A stretch of DNA of 64,000 bases from Petrotoga sp. 9PW.55.5.1 (GCF_003265365.1 NZ_AUPM01000013.1:1-64000), one strand, 5' to 3'. Counted from the first letter of the stretch, positions 1 through 8,367 are shown. Made by a program: numbers and translations. The notes: generated from the sequence alone by a model not told the origin.

Positions 1-1
1 C

Positions 2-199
2 ATGAGGGAAGGAAAAGAGGAAGGTAAGCTGGAAGAAAGGAAAGAATTTACTATTAAGCTATTATCAAAAAAATTTGGTGAAAAGCTGACATCAGAATTA
101 AAAGAAAAGATTAGGAACACAGATGAAAAAACAATAAATTACATAGGAGATAATCTATTAGAAATAACCATAGATGAATTAAAAGAAGTTCTGAAATAA
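2..199 (+). CDS. C-terminal fragment of Rpn/PD-(D/E)XK-type protein (DUF4351-like), cut by window start
   Basis: An open frame runs in from the window edge and ends at TAA 197-199, so the true start lies outside. The visible 65 residues are charged and helical. The segment from LLSKKFGEKL to the final DELKEVL resembles the small C-terminal domain (DUF4351) found after the nuclease domain of Rpn-family recombination-promoting nucleases, also annotated as PD-(D/E)XK transposases. These proteins are multi-copy and mobile-element-like in many AT-rich genomes. No catalytic residues are visible here. The neighbouring IS3 debris fits a mobile-element landing zone. Family assignment is from memory of the C-terminal motif. 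Confidence 0.6.
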   Translation: MREGKEEGKLEERKEFTIKLLSKKFGEKLTSELKEKIRNTDEKTINYIGDNLLEITIDELKEVLK

Positions 200-310
200 A
201 AGTATAAAACTTTCTAAATAAGTATTAATTTACCTCTTGCAATAGATTTAGGTTTAATTCCCCTCTTGAGAGGTATGTGGGTTTAAATTCCCCTTCGAGG
301 AAGGGGAATT

Positions 311-469
311 GAACGTGAGATGTTTTATGGTAAGAAGTTTGATTCTCTTGAAGATTTAGAACAAGCTATTCACGAATACATTGATTTTTATAACAACCGT
401 AGGTTCCAGAAAAAACTCGGATGCCTGGCTCCTGTTGAGTTCAGAAACCAAGCATCCAATTGTATATAG
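311..469 (+). pseudogene. IS3-family (IS150-like) transposase OrfB remnant, copy 1
   Basis: In frame from 311 the sequence reads ERE-MFYGKKFDSLEDLEQ, then HEYIDFYNNRRFQKKLG, then PVEFRNQ and a stop at 467-469. This is the C-terminal end of an IS3-family integrase core, recognisable by the YI-FYN-R-Q-KL-PVEFR pattern. An in-frame stop at 284-286 and the lost DDE core show it is a fragment of about 53 codons. About 30 bases past its stop lies TGTCTACTTGACATGGGGCA, whose reverse complement matches the IS3-type end pattern TGAACTGCCCC...AGTAGACA. Confidence 0.75.
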
Positions 470-550
470 TTTTTTATTAATTTTTGTGTCTACTTGACAT
501 GGGGCAGTTCAGGTATGTGGGTTTAAATTCCCCTTCGAGGAAGGGGAATT

Positions 551-709
551 GAACGTGAGATGTTTTATGGTAAGAAGTTTGATTCTCTTGAAGAATTAGA
601 ACAAGCAATACACAAATATATTAAATTTTATAACGAAGATAGATTCCAGAAAAAACTTGGATGCCTGGCTCCCGTTGAGTTCAGAAACCAAGCATCCAGT
701 TGTATATAG
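551..709 (+). pseudogene. IS3-family (IS150-like) transposase OrfB remnant, copy 2
   Basis: This is the second copy of the transposase C-terminus, in the same relative frame and with the same stop context. It reads HKYIKFYNEDRFQKKLG where copy 1 has HEYIDFYNNRRFQKKLG. The two came from related but different IS copies, or were mosaicised afterwards. No stop interrupts the fragment. It lacks the catalytic DDE residues and cannot be a functional transposase alone. Confidence 0.75.
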
Positions 710-784
710 TTTTTTATTAATTTTTGTGTCTACTTGACATAGGGGAGTTCATTATGATATGAAGCTTTTTATAGAATTAATTAT

Positions 785-1396
785 CTATATTATAGGGTAT
801 TTAATAGCTATTCTATTTAATTTATAAACCACCTTATTGGCATAATATTCGTTACCTCCACCGTTATACCAACCTATTGCTTTGTATGCATCACCATGAC
901 TATCCAGTAAATATTTTATATACGCAGTTCCAACAAATATATTGTATCTGGGATCAAATAATAATCTTTCTTCAATCCAATCTATAGATGTTTCACTATA
1001 ATTTAAAGATTCAAATAGATCATAGTATTTTTGAATAATAAACTGAGCCGTTGTGGGTCTTACTTGCATGTACCCTACCTCTCCATGTGGACCTATTATA
1101 TTTTTAAAATTTGTTTCAGTGTCAATAATAGCTACAATTAACATAGGAGAAACTTCAAAAATTTTTGATGCTTCCATAATTGAATATACTAACTCTTTTA
1201 AACGATCTTCAGGCATATCTTTGCCGACTGCCAATTTGTATTGAGTTGAAATAAAATCATACAAAATGGTTCGAATTGTTATATCTTCATTGGAATTTTC
1301 ATTATTACTGATAAAATTAATATAAGGCGAGTTTGCAAAAAATGTTGAGGATAACAATACAAAGACTAAAGACAAAAAGACTACTCTCATTCGCAC
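785..1396 (-). CDS. Secreted lytic transglycosylase (SLT family)
   Basis: The 203-residue protein has a cleavable-looking signal peptide (residues 1-21, hydrophobic VVFLSLVFVLL then A-N) and an SLT lysozyme-like domain from about residue 70. The probable catalytic glutamate is E94 in IIDTETNF, followed by GYMQV (108-112) and YNGG (177-180), the usual SLT landmarks. It would cleave the MurNAc-GlcNAc bond of peptidoglycan in the periplasm to give 1,6-anhydro-MurNAc, the substrate class handled by anmK elsewhere in this window. GTG at 1396 is preferred because AAAGAGGTG lies 9 nt upstream; ATG at 1390 would be 15 nt away. It is the last gene of the acpP-pyrG-amylase run, 25 nt after the amylase. 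It is a distant paralogue of the transglycosylase at 42014. Confidence 0.85.
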   Translation of the reverse strand: MRMRVVFLSLVFVLLSSTFFANSPYINFISNNENSNEDITIRTILYDFISTQYKLAVGKDMPEDRLKELVYSIMEASKIFEVSPMLIVAIIDTETNFKNIIGPHGEVGYMQVRPTTAQFIIQKYYDLFESLNYSETSIDWIEERLLFDPRYNIFVGTAYIKYLLDSHGDAYKAIGWYNGGGNEYYANKVVYKLNRIAIKYPII

Positions 1397-1421
1397 TAGT
1401 TAAATCACCTCTTTTTAGCGA

Positions 1422-2867
1422 TTATTTTTTCTTTATTATATGCACGCCGAATGGTGCCAAACTTATCACATTGTTTTCAATATAATTATTACCTATTGAT
1501 AATAATTCTTGTCCATTTTGGAGAAAAAACGAGGAAATCGACGATTTTAGGTTGTAATAGGCAATAATTTCATGTAATTGGTCATATCCTCTTAATTCTA
1601 CCACATTTTCATCAAAATTCAAAATTTCAACTTTTGCATTTTCTAGCCATAAATTATTTTTTCGAAATGAAATCAAAGATTTGACAGTATTTAATATAGA
1701 ATTTTTATCTTTTTTTTGTTCTTCAACTGATTCACCAGAGTATGGTGGATTAAACTTATAACCTTTCCACTCTGTTTGACCTGGGCCAAAACCATTTTCG
1801 TACCAATGAAAAGGTTCCTGACTGTCTTCTGTGAAATTGACATCTTTTGGAATACCTTTCATACCTGTTTCTTCACCATAATAGATAAAAGGAACACCTG
1901 GTAAAGTATAAAGAATAGAAAAACCCAGTTTTACTTTTTCTTCATCCTTTAAATCTGATAATATCCTTGTCATATCATGATTCGTTAAAAAATTACCCGA
2001 TTTTGACAAAACTTTTCCATCAGGAAGGTATTCTGGTATACATTTGATTAATGTTTTATTAAATTCTGACGGTGACTCTTTTTTTAAAGTCATTTTTAAA
2101 TCTTCAGCTATTGGAAAATTAAAGCCTATATCGAATATACCTTCATATTTTCTAACTATTTCTGGAGCATCCCAAACTTCGCTTATAACAATAGCGTCTT
2201 CTTTTATAGATTTAATATACTTTGTCATTTCTTTCCAGAATTCAACGTTTTTCTCATGTTGATACTTAAAATGCATTTCTTCAATATCAAAGTCGAAAAT
2301 ATGCTTGGCAGCATCTAGTCTAAACCCATCAAAGCCTGTCTCTAGCCAGAATTTAAATATCTTCTTAATTTCATTCCACAGTTCTGGATTCTCAAAATTG
2401 AGATCAGGAGAAGCAGGACCAAAAATACCATAAAAATATTTATCTCCTATTTTTTGCCATATTTTACTATCATCCCAATGCCTTATTTCATCTAAATCTG
2501 CTTTTTCGTTTGCCCATATGAACCAATTCTTATAGGGTTCTTCTCCTTTCAAAGCCTTTTGGAACCATTCAGAACTGACAGCGACATGGTTTATAGGAAG
2601 ATCCAAGACAAATTTTAAACCTTTTTCGTGGCCTTCTTTCAGAGTATTTTTCAAATGTTCTAAAGTTCCATATACAGGGTTAACTTCATAGAAATCAGAA
2701 ACTGTATATCCATGAAATGCCGGAGATTTCATTATAGGAAGAAGCCAAACATAATCAATACCTAAATTACAAAGATAATCTAGTTTATTTTTTAAACCAA
2801 GGAAATCTCCTAGGCCATCATCGTTAGAGTCGTAAAATGATCGTAGATACAGTTCATAAAAGATCAT
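1422..2867 (-). CDS. Cytoplasmic alpha-amylase family glycoside hydrolase (GH13)
   Basis: This 481-residue enzyme has the four conserved GH13 regions: DLPINH (89-94), GFDGFRLDAAKH (178-189, nucleophile D185), VISEVWD (acid/base E230) and NFLTNHD (transition-state D298). A short C-terminal beta domain follows. There is no signal peptide, so it should act on internal maltodextrin or glycogen-like glucan, as expected for a Thermotogota AmyB-type enzyme. Exact specificity cannot be read from the motifs. ATG 2867 is preceded by a strong GGAGGT. It sits between pyrG (24 nt upstream) and a lytic transglycosylase in one minus-strand transcription unit. The functional link to either neighbour is unclear. 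Confidence 0.88.
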   Translation of the reverse strand: MIFYELYLRSFYDSNDDGLGDFLGLKNKLDYLCNLGIDYVWLLPIMKSPAFHGYTVSDFYEVNPVYGTLEHLKNTLKEGHEKGLKFVLDLPINHVAVSSEWFQKALKGEEPYKNWFIWANEKADLDEIRHWDDSKIWQKIGDKYFYGIFGPASPDLNFENPELWNEIKKIFKFWLETGFDGFRLDAAKHIFDFDIEEMHFKYQHEKNVEFWKEMTKYIKSIKEDAIVISEVWDAPEIVRKYEGIFDIGFNFPIAEDLKMTLKKESPSEFNKTLIKCIPEYLPDGKVLSKSGNFLTNHDMTRILSDLKDEEKVKLGFSILYTLPGVPFIYYGEETGMKGIPKDVNFTEDSQEPFHWYENGFGPGQTEWKGYKFNPPYSGESVEEQKKDKNSILNTVKSLISFRKNNLWLENAKVEILNFDENVVELRGYDQLHEIIAYYNLKSSISSFFLQNGQELLSIGNNYIENNVISLAPFGVHIIKKK

Positions 2868-2891
2868 AATAATTGTACCTCCTCGATATTT

Positions 2892-4481
2892 CTAATTTTT
2901 TTTGTTTTTTTCGACTTCTTCAATAAAATTTTTGAAGATAGGATGGGGTTCTCCTACTTTTGTTTTAAACTCTGGATGGTATTGTATTCCAACATAAAAA
3001 GGATGGTCTGATAACTCTACTGCTTCTACAAAATCTGTCATTGCAGAAATAGTTAGTTTGTTTGGAGTATTATTTCCTTTTTCAAACATATCCTCAAACA
3101 TTTTATAATTTACTTCGTATCTATGTCGATGCCTTTCAAAAATTTCTTTTTTATCTTTATAAATCTTACTAAGTTTCGTGTTGGGTATAATATCTATTTT
3201 TTGGGAACCTAATCTCATAGTTCCTCCAAGATTAAGGCTCTTTTTTTGCTCTTCCATTAAATCAATAACAGGGTAAGGAGTTTTTGGATCGAACTCCGTA
3301 GAATTTGAATCATCATATTTAAGGACATTTCGTGCAAATTCTATAACCATCAACTGCATTCCCAAGCATATTCCTAAAAGGGGCACCTTATTTTCTCTAG
3401 CATATTCTATAGCTTTGATCTTACCTTCAACAGCCCTTCTTCCAAAGCCCCCAGGAATTATGATCCCTTGATATTTTGATAAAAGTATATTCAATTCATC
3501 TTCGTTCATTTCTTCAAGTTCTTCTGCATTGATTAATTCCGGTCTATTAACACCACTTAAAAAAATACTTTCCATGATGCTTTTGTAAGCATCGTCTGTT
3601 CCTAAATACTTAGAAATCATGGCAATTTTTAAATTTTTAAAAGTTTTTGGGCATTTCCACATAAAAGGATTATTATCATTCGAAAGTGTTAATTCAAGCT
3701 TTTTAGAGATTAATTTATGAATGCTTTTTTCATATAATATTTTGGGGACCTCATATACATTGCTTAGATCGGGGAGATTAACTACGTAATCAGATGGTAC
3801 TCCTCCAAAAAGAGCAATCTTCTCAAGACTGGATGGATCAATTTCTTTTTCGGTTCTTACTAAAAGCATGTCTGGTTGTATTCCAATTCTTCTTAATAAT
3901 TGCACTGATTGTTGTGTTGGTTTCGTTTTAAACTCGTTTGTAACATGCAAATATGGAACGAAAGTCACATGTATAAACATGAAATTGTCTCTGCCTTTCT
4001 CAAAAGAAAGCTCTCTAACAGCTTCTAAAAAGATCTCTCCTTCAATGTCCCCTACGGTGCCCCCTATTTCAATAAGAAGAATTTCGGTATCTATCTCTTC
4101 AATTCTTTCTTTGATTCTTTCTGTAACATGTGGCACCATTTGAACGGTTGCTCCTAAATATTTTCCTTCTCTCTCTTTTTCAATAACATGTTTATATACT
4201 TGGCCAGCAGTCATATTGTTAAATTTTTTCATATCAATACCTAAAAATCTTTCATAATGGCCCAAATCTAAATCAGCTTCATAACCATCTTCTGTTACAA
4301 AAACTTCTCCATGCTGATTAGGATTCATAGTTCCAGCATCGACGTTCAAATAAGGATCTACTTTCAAGGAATTAACTTTCAATCCTAATTCTTTGATAAG
4401 TCTTCCGATTGAAGCAGAAACAACCCCTTTACCTATACCGCTTAGTACGCCTCCGGTGACTATAATGTATTTTTTCGCCAT
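2892..4481 (-). CDS. pyrG: CTP synthase
   Basis: PyrG makes CTP from UTP, ATP and glutamine. The N-terminal amidoligase domain opens with YIIVTGGVLSGIGKG (P-loop about residues 13-20). The C-terminal class I glutamine amidotransferase has GGFGRR, the nucleophile Cys in GICLGMQ (around residue 380) and the His/Glu pair in QYHPEF. The frame stays open 23 codons further upstream, but the family starts at MAKKYIIVTGG. ATG 4481 has GAAGG 7 nt upstream, so I place the start there, giving 529 residues. A hairpin followed by a T-run separates it from acpP and may tune expression. Confidence 0.96.
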   Translation of the reverse strand: MAKKYIIVTGGVLSGIGKGVVSASIGRLIKELGLKVNSLKVDPYLNVDAGTMNPNQHGEVFVTEDGYEADLDLGHYERFLGIDMKKFNNMTAGQVYKHVIEKEREGKYLGATVQMVPHVTERIKERIEEIDTEILLIEIGGTVGDIEGEIFLEAVRELSFEKGRDNFMFIHVTFVPYLHVTNEFKTKPTQQSVQLLRRIGIQPDMLLVRTEKEIDPSSLEKIALFGGVPSDYVVNLPDLSNVYEVPKILYEKSIHKLISKKLELTLSNDNNPFMWKCPKTFKNLKIAMISKYLGTDDAYKSIMESIFLSGVNRPELINAEELEEMNEDELNILLSKYQGIIIPGGFGRRAVEGKIKAIEYARENKVPLLGICLGMQLMVIEFARNVLKYDDSNSTEFDPKTPYPVIDLMEEQKKSLNLGGTMRLGSQKIDIIPNTKLSKIYKDKKEIFERHRHRYEVNYKMFEDMFEKGNNTPNKLTISAMTDFVEAVELSDHPFYVGIQYHPEFKTKVGEPHPIFKNFIEEVEKNKKN

Positions 4482-4510
4482 TGTCAATCCTTCGCTCCTT
4501 TCTAAAAAAT

Positions 4511-4546
4511 TCCTTAAAAAATAATGGGGGAGCAAAATAGCTCCCC
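4511..4546 (-). terminator. Intercistronic hairpin with T-tract between acpP and pyrG (terminator or attenuator)
   Basis: On the minus strand GGGGAGC, loop TATTTT, GCTCCCC (4546-4527) is followed by CATTATTTTTT. This is a compact intrinsic terminator shape downstream of acpP and about 30 nt before the pyrG start. It could end most acpP transcripts or act as an attenuator for pyrG. Confidence 0.7.
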
Positions 4547-4562
4547 GCATTTTTAATCAAGA

Positions 4563-4820
4563 TCAGTCTTCGTCGTCGATGTTTAACTTCTCAGCAAGCA
4601 TATTAACGGCAATTTCAACCGTTTTTATTTTTTCTAATTCATCATCTTCAATAGTAACACCAAACTCTGATTCAAAAGCCATTGTTAAATCTACTAACTC
4701 TAAAGAATCTGCATCTAAATCATCTGTAAATGATGCATCTAAAGTAACCTCATTTTCGTCAACACTCAAAGTATCTACTATTACTTCCTTTACCTTTTGG
4801 AATAATTCATCTTTTGTCAT
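4563..4820 (-). CDS. acpP: Acyl carrier protein
   Basis: The 85-residue acidic protein carries acyl chains in fatty acid synthesis. The phosphopantetheine site is Ser39 in the DADSLELVDL motif, and the helix II/III region (FGVTIEDDELEKIKTV) is typical. ATG 4820 follows AAAGGAGG at ideal spacing. It is the first gene after the consensus promoter at 4898-4926. The enzyme that adds its prosthetic group, acpS, is at 19298 in the same window. Confidence 0.97.
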   Translation of the reverse strand: MTKDELFQKVKEVIVDTLSVDENEVTLDASFTDDLDADSLELVDLTMAFESEFGVTIEDDELEKIKTVEIAVNMLAEKLNIDDED

Positions 4821-4897
4821 TTTTTTACCTCCTTTAGACTTTATCCTTTTATTTTAAATGATTCTATGAACCTTGGTCATCTATAAAATTCGTGTCA

Positions 4898-4926
4898 ATT
4901 ATAATGAGTTATTTTTGTTTTGTCAA
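4898..4926 (-). promoter_or_regulatory. Sigma-A promoter of acpP operon
   Basis: On the minus strand TTGACA (4926-4921), a 17-nt spacer and TATAAT (4903-4898) match the consensus exactly. The start codon of acpP is about 80 nt downstream. Confidence 0.85.
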
Positions 4927-5035
4927 GTTTATTATTGTCAATAAAGTAAAATATTTATGAAATTTTATTTTTTTCATGACATGATCGAAGTAGAAAGCTA
5001 TAGCTTTCCGTTGATTAAATACCTTCTTAGATATA

Positions 5036-5044
5036 TGGTATAAT
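5036..5044 (+). promoter_or_regulatory. Extended -10 promoter for the CYTH-rsmI-xse run
   Basis: TGGTATAAT fits an extended -10 (TGnTATAAT) about 34 nt before the TTG start at 5078. No good -35 lies at 16-18 nt, which the extended motif can compensate. Confidence 0.55.
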
Positions 5045-5077
5045 TAACTAGCAGATTTTTTATTAGAGGCGATTGAT

Positions 5078-5626
5078 TTGAAGATAGAAAGAGAAAAAAA
5101 GTTTCGAATTCCAGACTATTATATATTTAAAGAATTGATTTCAAGATCAAAAGATATATCGCTTATAATTCAATGGTACGATAGAAAAGGCAGAAGAACT
5201 CGATTAGAAAAGAAAAATAATAAAGAAATTTGGACTACGAACATAAAAAAAGAAATCAAAAAGGGGCTAAGAGAAGAAATAGAGTATGTAATAAATCCAG
5301 AAAAAGTTGATATTGAAGATATGAAAAATCAAAGAATGGTTATAAAAAATAGATATATACTAAATTATGACCCAGAAATTGTGGTGGATGAAATATTGAA
5401 CCCAGATAATTGTATCAACTACAAAAAAAATTTATCAGAAATACGTTATTTGCTGGAAATCGAAGAAAAATTTGAGAAAGTTGATTTAGAATCTTTTTTA
5501 AAAGATTTTTTACAAGATTTGTATTACAAATTGGAAGATTTAACATATTTAGAAGGATACAATAACTCTGATTTTGCAGGAACACACAACTGCAATTTAA
5601 AGAAGATTGTAGGAAGTAGAAAATAA
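5078..5626 (+). CDS. CYTH-like domain protein
   Basis: The 182-residue protein begins with an ExExK signature (E4, E6, K8 in IEREKKF), the hallmark of CYTH/triphosphate-tunnel proteins, which bind triphosphates or polyphosphate. A second acidic-basic strand (YLLEIEEKF) lies near residue 130. Other tunnel residues cannot be confirmed by eye, and the length is near that of a minimal CYTH fold. The start is TTG 5078 with GAGG about 9 nt upstream. It overlaps rsmI by one base (TAATG). CYTH and CHAD domains are often partners; here the CHAD protein is in the polyphosphate operon at 54932. The CYTH call rests mainly on the N-terminal motif. Confidence 0.55.
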   Translation: MKIEREKKFRIPDYYIFKELISRSKDISLIIQWYDRKGRRTRLEKKNNKEIWTTNIKKEIKKGLREEIEYVINPEKVDIEDMKNQRMVIKNRYILNYDPEIVVDEILNPDNCINYKKNLSEIRYLLEIEEKFEKVDLESFLKDFLQDLYYKLEDLTYLEGYNNSDFAGTHNCNLKKIVGSRK

Positions 5627-6294
5627 TGGGAAAACTTTTTTTGGTCGGTACCCCTATAGGCAATCTTGAAGATATAACTATTAGAGCTTTAAAAACTTTG
5701 GAAAAAGCAGATTTAATTTTAGCTGAAGATAAAAGAGTTACCTTAAAATTAATAAATCATTTTAATTTAGGTAAAAAAGAATTATATACTTTCAATGAAG
5801 TAAATTCCAAAAGAAATCTTCCAGAAGTTTTGACATTAATTAGGAATTACAATAGTATTGTTTTGGTTTCTGATGCGGGAATGCCTGTTTTATCGGACCC
5901 CGGCTACAATCTTGTTAATGCATGCTGGGAAGAAGGAATTGAAATGGAGGTTATTCCAGGGCCTTCCGCTATTACAACTGTATTGGCTATAAGTGGTTTT
6001 CCTGCTTCAAAATTTTTATTTTTGGGTTTTTTGCCAAGAGATAAAAAATTAAGGAGACTGTTAAAGGAAATAAAAGATTTTAAATATCCAGTAGTATTTT
6101 TTGAATCTCCTCATAGAATTAATAAAACACTGAATGAAATACTTGAAAGTTTCGGAGATATAGAACTTTTTGTTGGCCGTGAAATGACAAAAGTTTATCA
6201 GGAGTTTTTTAAAGGTAGAGTGTCGGAAGGGATAACTTTTTTTGAATCCAAAAATCAGGTTAAAGGAGAGCTAACTGTTGTTATTTCCCCATGA
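5626..6294 (+). CDS. rsmI: 16S rRNA 2'-O-ribose methyltransferase RsmI (C1402)
   Basis: RsmI methylates the 2'-OH of C1402 in the 16S rRNA decoding centre using SAM. The N-terminus GTPIGNLEDITIRAL, then LAEDKR, SDAGMPVLSDPG and IPGPSA are the standard tetrapyrrole-methylase-fold signatures of this subfamily. At 222 residues it lacks the roughly 50-residue C-terminal extension of the E. coli protein. ATG 5626 overlaps the preceding stop, implying translational coupling. Its end overlaps xseA by 17 nt. Confidence 0.93.
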   Translation: MGKLFLVGTPIGNLEDITIRALKTLEKADLILAEDKRVTLKLINHFNLGKKELYTFNEVNSKRNLPEVLTLIRNYNSIVLVSDAGMPVLSDPGYNLVNACWEEGIEMEVIPGPSAITTVLAISGFPASKFLFLGFLPRDKKLRRLLKEIKDFKYPVVFFESPHRINKTLNEILESFGDIELFVGREMTKVYQEFFKGRVSEGITFFESKNQVKGELTVVISP

Positions 6295-7681
6295 TGAAGA
6301 GTTTAAATTTGAAAGTATCCAAGCATTAATTGAATATTTGAACAATATATTTTTAAATTCTTCTCTTTACAAACAAGAGATAGAGGTTATAGGTGATGTA
6401 ACTCATTCAAAATATAGTAAAAGAGGGGATTTATACGTTGAATTGTCCCAAAAAGTTGGTGTATCCAATTATTCTATCACGATCTTTTTTAGCAAATCTT
6501 CAGTACCCTATATATTAGACCATTGCAAGGTGAACAACGAGAAAGAACTAATTAACAAAAGATGGAAGTTTCAAGGGATTGTGAATTTTTGGAAAAGGGA
6601 AGCTAAATATGTCATTTTAGGTATAGCGATTATACCTTTAGGTGATTCTGAGATTGAGAAAAAGAGAAAAGAAATATTAAAAAAATTAGCAACAAGAAAT
6701 CTGTTAAGGAAAGTGGAATCAGAATTGGTTGATCTTGATCCTATAAGAAAAATTGCCGTTATAAGTTCTCCAACAGCGGCTGGTTTTGGAGATTTCCAAA
6801 AAAATATTCACCATGCTAGATTTATTCCCATTGTACATTTATATCCCGCTCCAATGCAAGGAGCTGATACGGTCCCCGGAATTAAAAAAGCAATGTTGTC
6901 GATTTTAAAATCTAAAATTGGCTACGATATAGTTGTTATAATAAGAGGTGGAGGATCAAAAAGCGACCTTATGTACTTTGATGATCTAGAATTAGGAAAT
7001 CTTATCGCTAAATTTAATAAAAAAATTCCTGTGCTTACTGGAATAGGCCACGAACAAGATAAGACTATACCAGATTTTGTTAGTTGGAAAAGTTATTCAA
7101 CACCTACAGAGGTTTCTAGAGACATAGTTAATCAGATAAATTTTTTTGTTGATCGTGTTGAAGATTTCGAAAATTATATAACAAATACTTTTTCTACTAT
7201 ATTTGCTCAAACAGAAGGTTTATTATCTTTCAATACAATTAACAATATCAAATACTATATTAACAAAGAGCTAAAGATTACAGATAAGGTTATCGAAGAC
7301 AAAGATATAACTATAAATAAAAAAGTTAATCAAATTATGGAAAAATGCGAGAAAAAACTTTCACCAAATAACTTTGTAAATATTCAAAACAATATAAATT
7401 ATAAAATAAAAAATTATATACGAAGTATTTTATCTAACTCAAAGGAAATTTCTTCTCAGTTTAAAAACAGGTATGAAGTTTCAGAAAGACTATTAATCAG
7501 CACTTTTCAAGGTTTAACAAATGCTAGTCCATTTGCTGCTTTTTTACATAAAGGAGTTTTAGTAAAAAAAGATGATGAGATAATAGATAGTGTAGAAGAT
7601 TTAGTAGAGGATGAAATGGTAAATTTGATATTCAAAGATGGGCAAGCAGATTCTAAAATCGAAAAAATTAAAAAATGGTGA
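6278..7681 (+). CDS. xseA: Exodeoxyribonuclease VII large subunit
   Basis: This is the catalytic subunit of ExoVII, which degrades single-stranded DNA to oligonucleotides. It has an N-terminal OB-fold (about 1-120), a catalytic core with IAVISSPTAAGFGDF and RGGGSKSDLMYFDD, then a long charged coiled-coil region that binds XseB. It is 467 residues, near family size. TTG 6278 is chosen because AAAGGAG sits 9 nt upstream inside rsmI; no in-frame ATG gives a complete OB-fold. xseB follows after 34 nt. Confidence 0.93.
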   Translation: MLFPHDEEFKFESIQALIEYLNNIFLNSSLYKQEIEVIGDVTHSKYSKRGDLYVELSQKVGVSNYSITIFFSKSSVPYILDHCKVNNEKELINKRWKFQGIVNFWKREAKYVILGIAIIPLGDSEIEKKRKEILKKLATRNLLRKVESELVDLDPIRKIAVISSPTAAGFGDFQKNIHHARFIPIVHLYPAPMQGADTVPGIKKAMLSILKSKIGYDIVVIIRGGGSKSDLMYFDDLELGNLIAKFNKKIPVLTGIGHEQDKTIPDFVSWKSYSTPTEVSRDIVNQINFFVDRVEDFENYITNTFSTIFAQTEGLLSFNTINNIKYYINKELKITDKVIEDKDITINKKVNQIMEKCEKKLSPNNFVNIQNNINYKIKNYIRSILSNSKEISSQFKNRYEVSERLLISTFQGLTNASPFAAFLHKGVLVKKDDEIIDSVEDLVEDEMVNLIFKDGQADSKIEKIKKW

Positions 7682-7715
7682 TTATTCAAGAAATTCAACT
7701 GAAGGGAGATAAAAT

Positions 7716-7973
7716 ATGGAAGAGATTATAAAACTTAGTGAAGAAGAAATTAAAAATTTAAGTTTTAAAGAACAGCTATCTCTTTTGGAGAAAATAAACA
7801 ATTACTTTCAGAATGAGCAAGAAGATGAAATAGATATTGAAAAGGCACTAGAAATTTATAAAAAAGCCTTGGATATTCTTACTTATGCCAGAGAAAAATT
7901 AGTAAATTTAAAAGAAGAGAAAATGAAAATCGATGAAAAATACGAAAAAATAAAAAATCAGTTAAGTGAATGA
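7716..7973 (+). CDS. xseB: Exodeoxyribonuclease VII small subunit
   Basis: This 85-residue acidic coiled-coil protein follows xseA directly. LSFKEQLSLLEKINNYFQ, then IEKALEIYKKALDILTYAREKL matches the XseB helical hairpin that wraps on the XseA stalk. AAGGGAG precedes ATG 7716. Confidence 0.88.
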   Translation: MEEIIKLSEEEIKNLSFKEQLSLLEKINNYFQNEQEDEIDIEKALEIYKKALDILTYAREKLVNLKEEKMKIDEKYEKIKNQLSE

Positions 7974-8064
7974 GTATAAGAGGTATAATATTTATGTCAA
8001 CAAAAAATAATATTTTTTTTGTATAATTTATACAGAAAATTATTGAGGAGGAAGTTGAAATTAT

Positions 8065-8367
8065 ATGTTCATATCCGTTGGTAAAGGGGTTTTTGTTCCA
8101 GCAGAAAGGGTACATTCTGTAATACCGGAAACTTTTATACAATTTGGAAAAATAAAAAAAATATATCAAGGTATCGATGTAATTAGCGAGTTAGAGAATG
8201 AAGGAACAGTTAATTCTCAGAATCATATAAAAGGTTCCCTTAATCTGATCGATGCCTCTTATGGAAAGGCTGTTAAATCGGTTATTTACATGGATAGTGG
8301 GCAAATAATTTTAACTCCTCTTGAACCAAAAAAAATCATCGAAAAAATTAAAAAAGGAAGGCGATAA
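8065..8367 (+). CDS. RemA-like (DUF370) protein
   Basis: The 100-residue protein has the DUF370/RemA pattern: an N-terminal VGKGVFVPAERVHSVI and a C-terminal DASYGKAVKSVIYMDSGQIILTPLEP. In Bacillus, RemA is a DNA-binding regulator of biofilm genes that forms ring oligomers; other family members are uncharacterised. This one is slightly longer than the usual 80-90 residues, with extra sequence around residues 45-60. GAGGAGG precedes ATG 8065. It directly abuts clpP, whose start follows its stop without a gap. Confidence 0.75.
   Translation: MFISVGKGVFVPAERVHSVIPETFIQFGKIKKIYQGIDVISELENEGTVNSQNHIKGSLNLIDASYGKAVKSVIYMDSGQIILTPLEPKKIIEKIKKGRR

Larger units (their letters stand above)
271..750 (+). 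repeat. Two tandem 240-bp direct repeats (271-510 and 511-750)
   Basis: The block starting AGGTATGTGGGTTTAAATTC at 271 starts again at 511, and both copies end with TGTCTACTTGACAT then GAGTTC- or CAGTTC-like sequence. By eye the copies differ at about 17 of 240 positions. Twelve of these fall within 361-420 versus 601-660. Each unit holds a hairpin (AATTCCCCTT, loop CGAGG, AAGGGGAATT) at its left end, a transposase C-terminus in the middle, and an IS3-type terminal inverted repeat at the right. Together with the short region before them (200-270) they fill the 585-base gap between the first two genes. Confidence 0.9.

Noticed and set aside
241-330. CRISPR-like repeats near the IS remnants
   Set aside because: Only two unequal copies, no regular spacer length, and the unit forms a hairpin joined to transposase sequence.
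4482-4550. N-terminal extension of pyrG
   Set aside because: The extra 23 residues lack CTP synthase similarity, and the ribosome site fits the ATG at 4481.
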